Translations under genes and position numbers: made by a program
Notes under the pieces: model-generated
Seen by the model: the letters and a program-made list of their open reading frames with translations, nothing else
Database searches by the model: none
Told to the model about the DNA's origin: nothing
Shown: piece after piece, positions 7,585 to 15,600 of the stretch
Position numbering within the stretch: position 1 is the stretch's first letter
Layout: each line of letters begins with the position of its first letter
Source: Candidatus Dependentiae bacterium
GTDB taxonomy: Bacteria; Babelota; Babeliae; Babelales; UASB340
Reading direction: 5' to 3'
Length of the DNA: 17,878 bases
Assembly: GCA_018897535.1 (NCBI GenBank)
Contig: JAHIKO010000029.1
Coordinates: forward strand, 1 to 17,878

Positions 7585-8577
7585 CTAATCTCCTGTCTGA
7601 TCACCGCTTTCGTCTGATCCACCGGTAAATCCTGTAGTATCTAGAGTTTTATAAGGTAATATTCTGTCCATATTTACCCCATAATAATTTGAATATTTTT
7701 CCGGATCATTGTCATACGGGACAGCGCGACCAAACAGAATTGGTCTGGTTGTATACGATCCGGATGAAAGGTTTGAAGGGTCATTTCTGTATATTACCGA
7801 ACTGGATAGGTTTGATCTACGCCAAAATTGAATTTTTTGTTCCGTATCCGTATCTTTTGTTCCTAAAATCATATAACCCATTCCAACACCACCTTCATCT
7901 ACATTTTTGGAATTATCCGTTCTGGTATCTCTAACTCTTGGCCAATATGTAGTTGATGTTCCATGCGGTGAGGCTGAAGAATCTATTATTTTTACAAGAA
8001 ATTCCGTGTAACCAACTGGAGTGTTTGAAAAACCTTCCAGTTGTATTGGCTCACCGGCTAAAATAAGAACGTGTCCCGTGTTACTTGCTCCATCTTCATA
8101 TTTTATTGTTATTATATCTCCGGGGTTTAAATCATTAAGTCCCGATATTATTTCCCAACCCTTATATTTATCTGATTTAATATTATAATTTTTAAAAAAA
8201 CTATAAAAATCTTTTGCTAAACATCGTTCCAAAGTTGGATTGTTTTTTGTTGATGGAAATCGTGAAAGCACTGCATGAGCATATATTTTTTCATACCAAT
8301 CGTATACCGATATGGCTAAAACATAAGAAAGAAAACTTGAACAATCTACTTTGTATACTCCAGCTTTTACATTTATAAAAGTATTATAATCATAATCTGA
8401 TAGTGTAAATGTATTTACTACTCTTTCAGCTTCAGCCAGAATTTTTTTACTGGGATAATCTTGATGATATGCATCCTGTAAACTACAAGCTGAGTAGTTT
8501 AAATAAACCGTATATGTTGATTTTACTTTATTTGTGATTGTTACTAACAACAATAAAAATATTAATATTTTTTTCAT
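7585..8577 (-). CDS. Exported NlpC/P60-like (papain-fold) putative cell-wall peptidase
   Basis: A 330-residue protein with a clear signal peptide (MKKILIFLLLLVTITNKVKS). The mature part has the signature of NlpC/P60-type cysteine peptidases: VDCSSFLSYVL with candidate nucleophile C79, LNPGDIITIKY (150-160) typical of the strand before the catalytic His, TGHVLILAG with H169, and KIIDSS with D199 as third residue. This superfamily usually cuts peptidoglycan stem peptides, though some members are amidases or acyltransferases. Beyond residue 230 comes GGVGMGYMILGT followed by a region I do not recognise, ending in a Gly/Asp/Ser-rich acidic tail (GGSDESGDQTGD). The gene is separated from tmk and from holB by 77 and 80 bases, so it sits as its own unit inside a housekeeping pair. 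The Shine-Dalgarno AAGGGG falls inside an inverted repeat. The superfamily call is likely; the substrate is unknown. Confidence 0.7.
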   Translation of the reverse strand: MKKILIFLLLLVTITNKVKSTYTVYLNYSACSLQDAYHQDYPSKKILAEAERVVNTFTLSDYDYNTFINVKAGVYKVDCSSFLSYVLAISVYDWYEKIYAHAVLSRFPSTKNNPTLERCLAKDFYSFFKNYNIKSDKYKGWEIISGLNDLNPGDIITIKYEDGASNTGHVLILAGEPIQLEGFSNTPVGYTEFLVKIIDSSASPHGTSTTYWPRVRDTRTDNSKNVDEGGVGMGYMILGTKDTDTEQKIQFWRRSNLSSSVIYRNDPSNLSSGSYTTRPILFGRAVPYDNDPEKYSNYYGVNMDRILPYKTLDTTGFTGGSDESGDQTGD

Positions 8578-8578
8578 T

Positions 8579-8613
8579 AATTTACCCCTTATAAAATTTT
8601 TATGGGGTAAATT
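8579..8613 (-). promoter_or_regulatory. Perfect 10-bp inverted repeat enclosing the RBS of the NlpC/P60-like gene
   Basis: Arms AATTTACCCC (8579-8588) and GGGGTAAATT (8604-8613) are exact reverse complements around a 15-base AT-rich loop that can add a short inner stem (8591-8596 with 8598-8603). In the minus-strand transcript the 3' arm contains the AAGGGG Shine-Dalgarno region and ends one base before the ATG at 8577. Folding would hide the ribosome binding site. A DNA operator for a dimeric repressor is the other reading. No U-run follows, so it does not look like a terminator for tmk. Confidence 0.65.
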
Positions 8614-8639
8614 TACATTTGAGAATATTATTCAGTCAA
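8610..8639 (-). promoter_or_regulatory. Possible sigma70-type promoter before the NlpC/P60-like gene
   Basis: On the minus strand TTGACT (8639-8634) and TAAATT (8615-8610) are separated by 18 bases, a match of five and four of six to the consensus. The -10 overlaps the outer arm of the inverted repeat, so a repressor bound there would block it. In AT-rich DNA such matches arise easily, hence low confidence. Confidence 0.3.
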
Positions 8640-8654
8640 TCAAATAAAAATATA

Positions 8655-9275
8655 TTATAATTTGTTTATTATTTCCGTTATTGCGAGAGTTGTTAATTTT
8701 TCAGGAGAAAGAGTCCCGTCAAGTTTAATTACATTTTTGCTATCTATAAAGATTTTTTCGTAACCAACAATAACTTTTTCCCAAAATTCAGTTTTTTCTT
8801 TTTCAAAAGAAGTTAAAGATTCATTACGTTTAAAAATTCTATCTTGAGCCGTTTTTATGTCGATTTTTATGTAAAAAATTAAATCGGGTTCAATACTTTG
8901 CATTGCCCAATTATTAACTGATTTTATATTTTCAATATTAAGACTGCGACCATAACCCTGATAGGCTAGTGAAGAGTCGGCCATACGGTCTGAGATTATA
9001 ATTTTCCCTGAATTTAATGCGGGTATGACAATATCTTTTATGTGCTGGGCTCTATCGGCTGCAAACAAAAAATATTCTGCCAAATCACAAACATTATCTT
9101 TTTCTTCATGAAGAATTTGTCTAAGTTTTAAACCGAGATTTGTTCCTCCCGGCTGTTTGGTTAAAACAACCGGGATATTTTGTTCTGTTAATTTTTTAAA
9201 GATATTTTGGGCTAAAAGAGATTTTCCGGAACCATCTATACCTTCGAGTGAAACCAATAAACCCTTTTTTTCCAT
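8655..9275 (-). CDS. tmk: Thymidylate kinase
   Basis: Cytosolic enzyme that phosphorylates dTMP to dTDP on the way to dTTP. The 206-residue length is normal. Motifs: P-loop GIDGSGKS (12-19), the thymidylate-binding QPGGT (41-45), ADRAQH (73-78), and DRMADSSLAYQGYGR (96-110), which matches the family DRYxxSxxAYQG with Met in place of Tyr; the LID region follows at about 140-160. The start at 9275 is preceded by AGGAG, which overlaps the stop codon of typA (TAG at 9289-9287 reads into TAGGAG), so translation is probably coupled to typA. Downstream, an unrelated exported-protein gene separates it from its frequent partner holB. Identification is firm. Confidence 0.96.
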   Translation of the reverse strand: MEKKGLLVSLEGIDGSGKSLLAQNIFKKLTEQNIPVVLTKQPGGTNLGLKLRQILHEEKDNVCDLAEYFLFAADRAQHIKDIVIPALNSGKIIISDRMADSSLAYQGYGRSLNIENIKSVNNWAMQSIEPDLIFYIKIDIKTAQDRIFKRNESLTSFEKEKTEFWEKVIVGYEKIFIDSKNVIKLDGTLSPEKLTTLAITEIINKL

Positions 9276-9286
9276 CTAAATTACTC

Positions 9287-11107
9287 CTATTCTCTACTGG
9301 ATTTTTTTCTTTCGTGTGCTTTTAAGAATTTCTTTCTTAATCTAATAGATTTTGGAGTAACTTCAATAAGTTCATCATTTTTAATCCACTCTAAAGCTTC
9401 TTCAATATTCATTATTTTAGGCGGAGCAAGTTTTATGGCTTCATCTGTTCCAGAAGCTCTCATATTTGTTAGTTTTTTTTCTTTGGTTGGATTTACATCA
9501 AGATCGTTCTCTCTTGAATGTTCACCAATAATCATGCCTTCATAAACTTCCACACCCGGGTCTATAAATAAAATACCTCTAGGTTGTAACGCATCTAAAG
9601 CATAACCTCTTGATGCACCATTTTCCATAGATACTAAAGCGCCCTTGGTTCTTCCTATAATTTCACCGGCATAAGGTTCATAGTCATGAAATCTGTGGTT
9701 CATTAAACCGGTTCCTCTTGTATTGGTCATAAAAAGGTTTCTAAAACCAATTAATCCTCGGGCCGGTATTTTAAATTCCAATCTTACTTTGCCTTCAGTA
9801 TAGTGGACCATATTTACAAGTTCGGCTTTTCGTTTTGCCAAATTTTCCATGACAAAACCTTGATATTCTTCTTCTATATCTATTATTAATAATTCATAAG
9901 GTTCATATTTGTGACCATTTATAGTTTTATAAATAACTTCAGGAGCAGAGGCTTGAAGTTCAAAGCCTTCACGTCTCATAGTTTCTATAAGTACGCCAAG
10001 ATGAAGTTGACCTCGGCCGGAAACTTTAAAGCTTTCAGCATTTTCAGTTTCTTCTACGCGAAGTGCAATATTTGTTTTTAATTCTTTAAATAATCTGTCT
10101 CTGACTTGACGTGATGTTAAAAGTTTACCTTCTTTTCCCGAAAATGGAGATTTGTTTACTCCAATATAAATGGAAAGAGTAGGTTCATCTATTTCAGTAT
10201 ATGCAATAGGATTTGGTTTTTCTGCATTACAAATTGTTGTTCCTATTGTAATTTCTTCTTCAAAGCCTGTAACAGCAACGATATCACCAAATTTTGCAGA
10301 ATCAACTTCAATTCTTTTGATTCCTTCAAATTGATAAAGTTTTGTTATAGCCATTTTTTTGCTTATATAATCATTTTTACATGAAACAATTTGATCACCA
10401 ATTTTTACAGAACCGTTAAAAACTCTACCAATACCAATTCTTCCAAGATAATCGGAGTGATCTAAATTTGTTATAAGAATTTGAAGATCTTCAATTGTTT
10501 GCTTAGGAGCGGGAATCTCTTCTAAAATTGTTTTAAATAGAGGTTGCATATCACCTGAAGTTGCTTTTGGACTTTCTGAGACAAATCCAAGTTTTGATGA
10601 GCCATAAAGCACTTTAAAGTTTAAGTGATCATCTTTTAATGCAAGTTCTAAGAAAAGTTCATGAATTGCTTCTTCTATTCTTTCAATATCGGCATCTTTT
10701 CTATCTATTTTGTTGATCAAAACTATAGGTTTTAAATCTAAAGCCAATGCTTTTTGTAAAACAAATCTTGTTCCTGGTAATGGGCCTTCTGCAGCATCAA
10801 CCAATAATAAAAAACCTTCAACCATTTGAAGCGTACGTTCGACTTCACCGGCAAAATCAGAGTGACCCGGGGTGTCAACAATATTAATTTTTGCTTCAGG
10901 TAAAATTATAGCGGTATTTTTTGCAGTGATTGTGATTCCACGTTCTCTTTCAAGATCTCCACTGTCCATAATTCTGTCTGTTGGAACATCTTTTGTTTGA
11001 ATTGTGCCCGATTGTTTTAACATTTGATCCACAAGCGTTGTTTTGCCATGGTCAACGTGTGCAATAATAGCAATATTTCTTATGTCTGGGCGGGTATTAA
11101 TTCCCAT
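9287..11107 (-). CDS. typA: Ribosome-associated GTPase TypA/BipA
   Basis: A 606-residue translational GTPase of the EF-G group that binds the ribosome and helps 50S assembly and stress or cold adaptation. Length is that of the family. GTPase motifs: AHVDHGKT (16-23), switch I RERGITI (54-60), DTPGHSDF (78-85), NKIDR (132-136). It continues through EF-G-like domains to the BipA-specific C-terminal part, including RGLIGFRNLF and the basic end (FLKAHERKKSS). The start ATG at 11107 follows AGGGGAT at a workable distance, and MGINTRPDIRNIAIIAHVDH is the usual family beginning. Codon use is visibly less AT-rich than in the kinase-like genes, in line with a well-expressed housekeeping gene. It overlaps functionally with tmk through the shared stop/Shine-Dalgarno sequence. 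Confidence 0.97.
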   Translation of the reverse strand: MGINTRPDIRNIAIIAHVDHGKTTLVDQMLKQSGTIQTKDVPTDRIMDSGDLERERGITITAKNTAIILPEAKINIVDTPGHSDFAGEVERTLQMVEGFLLLVDAAEGPLPGTRFVLQKALALDLKPIVLINKIDRKDADIERIEEAIHELFLELALKDDHLNFKVLYGSSKLGFVSESPKATSGDMQPLFKTILEEIPAPKQTIEDLQILITNLDHSDYLGRIGIGRVFNGSVKIGDQIVSCKNDYISKKMAITKLYQFEGIKRIEVDSAKFGDIVAVTGFEEEITIGTTICNAEKPNPIAYTEIDEPTLSIYIGVNKSPFSGKEGKLLTSRQVRDRLFKELKTNIALRVEETENAESFKVSGRGQLHLGVLIETMRREGFELQASAPEVIYKTINGHKYEPYELLIIDIEEEYQGFVMENLAKRKAELVNMVHYTEGKVRLEFKIPARGLIGFRNLFMTNTRGTGLMNHRFHDYEPYAGEIIGRTKGALVSMENGASRGYALDALQPRGILFIDPGVEVYEGMIIGEHSRENDLDVNPTKEKKLTNMRASGTDEAIKLAPPKIMNIEEALEWIKNDELIEVTPKSIRLRKKFLKAHERKKSSRE

Positions 11108-11194
11108 TTTATCCCCTAAATTAAATAAAAAAATAAATTACAATAATAAATAAGGCGTTAAAAAGACAAGAAGCCCTTTATTACCCCAATGTGT

Positions 11195-11200
11195 ATTATA
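11195..11200 (-). promoter_or_regulatory. Candidate -10 box for typA
   Basis: The minus strand reads TATAAT here, about 88 bases before the typA start, in the 120-base gap after the aminotransferase gene. No good -35 match is seen at 16-18 bases. The octamer ATTATAAT is its own reverse complement, so strand cannot be decided by it alone. Confidence 0.25.
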
Positions 11201-11227
11201 ATCCACAAATTTGAAAATATCTATTAC

Positions 11228-12439
11228 TTATAAGTTTATACTTTTTTCTGAGCTTATTTTTGACATAATATTACTATTTATAACTTCTTTAAATTTTTCA
11301 CAGATATATAAGACTTCTTCATTTGTTAATTCCGGCCAAATAGGTAAAGCTAAAATTGTTTGGGTTAAATTGTCAGAGATTGGGCATTCAGTTTTTAATC
11401 GTGGTTCTTTGTTTAAAAAATCTATCTGATTTAGTCCTTTTGGATAGTAGATATTTGTTCCAACGCCCATTGAACTTAAACGGCTCATTAATTCTTCTCT
11501 ATTTATATTATTTAATTTAATACAGTACTGATGATAAACATGTTTTCCGAAAATTTCTTTTGGAAGTTCTATTGAATTTAAATTAGAAAATTCTTTATTG
11601 TAAATTGCAGCAATTTCTCTTCGTCTGTTGTTAAGATTTTCCAATAATTTTAATTTTTCATCAAGAATTGCCGCCTGTATTCCGTCAAGTCTACTGTTAA
11701 TTCCATGTTCTATGTAATTATAGTGATTTTTTCTACCGTGATTTCTATAGCGTAAAAGTTTTTCTGCTAATACCGAGTCATTTGTAGTACATGCGCCACC
11801 GTCACCAAATGCGCCAAGATTTTTGGTTGGATAAAAAGAAAAACATGTAATATCACCGTGATTTCCGGCCATAATTCCATCTTCATCCAAAGATCCAACT
11901 GCTTGGCAAGAATCTTGAATTATCCAAAGATTATATTTTTTAGCAATTTTTCTTAGATTTTTATAATCTGCGCATTGTCCAAAAATATCTACAGGTAAAA
12001 TTCCGGCAACACGATATCCTGTGTTTTTGTGAATCAAATTATTATTTTTAAATTCACATTCATTATTTATCCAAATTTCTATTTTGTTTGTATCGATATT
12101 ATATGTTTTATCGTCAATATCTATAAAAACTGCATGCCCTTCAAGCGCCAAAATTTCGCTGCTTGATGCAATAAAAGAAAATGGTGTTGTGAGTACTATT
12201 TCATTTTTTTTCATACCTATTACATCGAGAGCCATTAATAAAGCGTCGGTTCCACTGTTGCAACTGATTGCATGTTTTGCATTAAGATATTTTGAAAAAT
12301 TTGTTTCAAATGTTTCAATAAATTTTCCACCGATATAGCTTTGTGAATCTAAAACAGAATTGATTTTTTCGGTTAAATTATTTTTATTTTCCGACCACTG
12401 TCTTGAAAGATCAAAAAAATTGATTTTCTTGTTGTTCAC
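11228..12439 (-). CDS. DegT/DnrJ/EryC1-family PLP-dependent sugar aminotransferase
   Basis: A 403-residue fold-type I aminotransferase of the kind that adds an amino group to keto-sugar nucleotides for LPS, capsule or glycan synthesis. Motifs: SYIGG near the N-terminus (34-38), NSGTDALLMAL (61-71) for cofactor phosphate binding, PFSFIAS (86-92), IQDSCQA (174-180) with D176 contacting the PLP ring, SFYPTKNLGAFGDGGA (201-216) with the Schiff-base Lys K206, and INSRLDGIQAAIL (about 247-259). It resembles the WbpE/WecE/DesV branch; the exact sugar cannot be told. A short extra segment (about 126-140, Asn-rich) interrupts the usual strand before GILPVDIFGQ. Translation begins at GTG (12439-12437), supported by AAAAGG upstream. 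No other sugar-nucleotide genes are visible next to it, which is unusual for the family. It is the first gene of the minus-strand block. Confidence 0.9.
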   Translation of the reverse strand: MNNKKINFFDLSRQWSENKNNLTEKINSVLDSQSYIGGKFIETFETNFSKYLNAKHAISCNSGTDALLMALDVIGMKKNEIVLTTPFSFIASSSEILALEGHAVFIDIDDKTYNIDTNKIEIWINNECEFKNNNLIHKNTGYRVAGILPVDIFGQCADYKNLRKIAKKYNLWIIQDSCQAVGSLDEDGIMAGNHGDITCFSFYPTKNLGAFGDGGACTTNDSVLAEKLLRYRNHGRKNHYNYIEHGINSRLDGIQAAILDEKLKLLENLNNRRREIAAIYNKEFSNLNSIELPKEIFGKHVYHQYCIKLNNINREELMSRLSSMGVGTNIYYPKGLNQIDFLNKEPRLKTECPISDNLTQTILALPIWPELTNEEVLYICEKFKEVINSNIMSKISSEKSINL

Positions 12440-12633
12440 GGTTTTCCTTTTGAATTTTTTAAATTTCTTTGCAAATTTACAATAAAAAAAGTTAAGCTTT
12501 TCGCGATTAATATATTTTTTAAAAACTAATCTAATGCTTTGCGTTAAATTTGTAAAATTTTGATTTTTATAAAAAGTTATATAGTTTGAATTTTAAAAGG
12601 GAATATTTGTTGGTTTTTATTAAAGGAGAGATA
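12440..12633. promoter_or_regulatory. Divergent intergenic region between aminotransferase and giant surface protein genes
   Basis: This 194-base AT-rich gap is the longest without a gene. It must hold the promoters for both divergent units. I see no RNA gene or strong terminator. Candidate boxes on the plus strand near TATAGT (about 12580) lack a convincing -35 partner, so no promoter is assigned precisely. The end carries the strong Shine-Dalgarno of the giant gene. Confidence 0.5.
12623..12628 (+). promoter_or_regulatory. Ribosome binding site that sets the start of the giant exported protein
   Basis: AAGGAG lies five bases before ATG at 12634. The open frame extends upstream to a TTG at 12586, but translating from there would put 16 residues (including KGEI read from the Shine-Dalgarno itself) in front of a normal signal peptide. 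The site therefore decides for 12634. Confidence 0.9.
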
Positions 12634-15600
12634 ATGAGTAGATTATCTTTGAACAGGTTTTTAATCCTGTTATTTTTTTCTTTTGCAGGCATAGGTAACT
12701 CTTTGTTTGCTGTCAATTGGCGTAATGGACAAACTATTACAGCTGCCGTTAATGACCAAGATTTACAAATTTTTGGTGATGGCCATCAAACTGACGCAAC
12801 TATTAATATTCAAAATGCCGTTTATATAAATGCGCATAATCAAGATATAAACGTAACTGTGACTGCAAACAATGTTAAGTTACAAACGCTTTCCGGTAAT
12901 TATGCACATTTAATTTTTCACGCTAAAGCTGATCGTAATATAAATGTTTATTGTGATTATGATTTAATATTTAAATCTCTATTCAGTGCATCAAATTCAA
13001 ATGATTTTACTTTAACATTTTCCGGACAAGGAACAACAACTTTTTATTTAAGTGATTATAATTCAACTCAAGACAGTACCGGAAAAAGAGGCGCTCAAGT
13101 TTCTTTTGAGGGTTCATCTTTGGGAGGTTATAATTATCCGGGTGAACCCTATTCGAAAATTACGACATATAATCCATGCAGAGTTTATATTTTAATGGAT
13201 CAAATTTTAAGCCAGGCTATAACATCAGGTAAAAATAAAGTTGTCTTTAAACGTAGACCCGGAGGTTATGCTCAAGGAACTCAGTATCCTAAAAACCCGG
13301 TTGGTATTCACATAGATGATAGTTCAATGCTTACATATTTATCAACAGATACAACCGGTGCTGATGGTTATGGCTCAATCGCATTTGATCCTACACATAC
13401 CGGATCGGGTTCCATGTACATAGATATAGATCAAAAGAACAATGGCGATGCAGGACACGGTGGTTTTAATGATGGAGCTTTACTTGTTTTTGGACATTAT
13501 TGTGATGATTTTACAGAAGCCGGTATAAGAACAAAGGCTCATTATGATACTCTTGCAGGTAAAAAAGCAATATTAAGAGTTATTGATGATAGCAGATATT
13601 CAAGAGGAATAACCGATCCAAGTGACAGCGATGCACGAGGATTGTTAATAATTAATAGAAATACGGCTGTTCCAAAATTTGCAGCCGATCCGTATGAAGA
13701 AGATAATTTAATTACAGCGGTACCTGTAGGTGGTTCAAATCTTCCATTAGCTAGTATTGGTAAATATTGGGCAAATGCTTTTGCCTGGCAGCCTGCAGCC
13801 GATTCAATAAATACTATATTCGACCATGCTAGAACTACAACATATAATGTTCAGACCGGATTTATTTTAGGTAAAAATGGACGAATAGAAGTGGCACACA
13901 AAACATTTTTAGATTATGTAGCAACTCAAACAAATTTAAAAATTGATCCATATTTAGCCCAAGATTATTCAGCAGTTATTGCGAATGGTAATGCTTCAAC
14001 TTATCTTAATACATCCCCATATTTGAAGAAAAAGAATCCAACAGCAATGTTTATTGATGGTCTTTATGAGGGTTGGAATAATTATGGGTTTCCTGTTGAT
14101 AAAGATGATGTTAATTATACCGAGGCAGAAATATATCTTTATGGTGATTCCAAACTTTTATTACATGCGGGATCTAAAGTTACTGATGACGGTACTGTTC
14201 TTAATGCTTATGTACGACCTGTTTATGTAGAAAATAGTAATCATGACTATATTTTTACATTTACAATTGATTCTGCAACCTATAATGGTCAATATGTTTC
14301 AAGTTCACAAGTAACATCCGATGAAGGACGTCATGTTCTTGATTTGGAAGCGCCTTTAAACATTAAATCTTATTCAAGAAATTCATGGCCAAGCAGATCT
14401 TACACGGGAAGTTCTTTACTGGATGAAGCTATAGTAAATTTACCTACAGTAAGCATGGATTTTACCGGTAGGGAATATAACTATTTGACACAAAGTTATA
14501 TCAATAGACCACTAACAAAAGATACGGTAACTTACAAAATTTATGATTCACCATCGATTTTACTAAATTCGGATTTAAAGCTTTTTGATGTAGTGTATGA
14601 AAATAATGATATTACAAAATTGTTAAGTCCAAACCCTTCAATTGCTTTACCAAATATTGTTGGCGGTGAAAGAAAATATTTTAACGATACGATTAATCCG
14701 AATGGCGCATTAACCCCAATTTTAGAACAAAATTATGCATATCCAAGATTTGAGTTTTATAATTCAAGATTGGATTTACACGAACATTATGTTGCGGCAG
14801 GATGTAAATTTGTTGTAAATGAAGTTGATTATTCTCCAACAATTGGAACAAATAATACTTCGACATTTAAATTCTTCAATCACGGATATTTGCTTGATAC
14901 TTTAGATCATTCATATGGCAGATTATTTATGGCAACATGTTCAAACAACAAAATGTCCAATGCTTCAACAAATGCAACATTGCAAAATTCTTCCGTAAAT
15001 GTATTTAGAAAATATAATAAAACAACACCGGCTCAAACTATTAAACTTTCATTGCAATCTGAAGATGAAACCGGATTGTTAATGGGACCATTGCTTGATG
15101 CAAAACGTCCTCATCATTTATTGATGTTTAACAGAGGTTCAAACGGTGTTGGTTATATGTCTTTGGGCTGGACAACAACCGTTGGTGATAAGACAACTTA
15201 TCCATGGGAAAGTTTATCAGGAAATGGTTCAAATTATTTTGATATAAAAGTTACAACTACAGGTATTGAAAGTATTACAAATACTCCTCCGGCAACATTA
15301 TCTATAGATGGAAATTACTTTTATTTTGGTGGAACCGATTCATCAGGCAATAAAGCTATTGTTCCTGTAATTACAACTGAAACAGGTTCAGTTGTTTATG
15401 TAAATCACGGTGGAAGGGTTACAGCTACTCAACCAAGTTCTACGACTCATGGTTATGATGCATTTGTTGATCTTCCTATTGTGTACAGACTATGGAGCTA
15501 TGATGGCTTAATGGGAATCATTGATCTTCCAAAAGATCAGGTAATGTATGGCTATGGTTTTGGACAGCAACCTTATAATTTAAATACGGTTGATACGGAT

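Noticed and set aside
8579..8613. Inverted repeat considered as a transcription terminator for tmk
   Set aside because: In the tmk transcript direction it is followed by the start codon and an A-rich stretch, not by a U-run.
11140..11185. Imperfect inverted repeat around AAGGC and GCCCTTT upstream of typA
   Set aside because: Pairing is only three G/C pairs before a bulge and mismatch, with no U-run at the right place, so neither terminator nor riboswitch can be supported.
12084..12338. Plus-strand open frame of 84 codons opposite the aminotransferase
   Set aside because: It is antisense to conserved DegT motifs and has no supporting signals.
12586..12633. Upstream extension of the giant gene to a TTG start
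   Set aside because: The extension would translate the Shine-Dalgarno (AAGGAG) itself and bury the signal peptide; ATG at 12634 with ideal spacing is far better.
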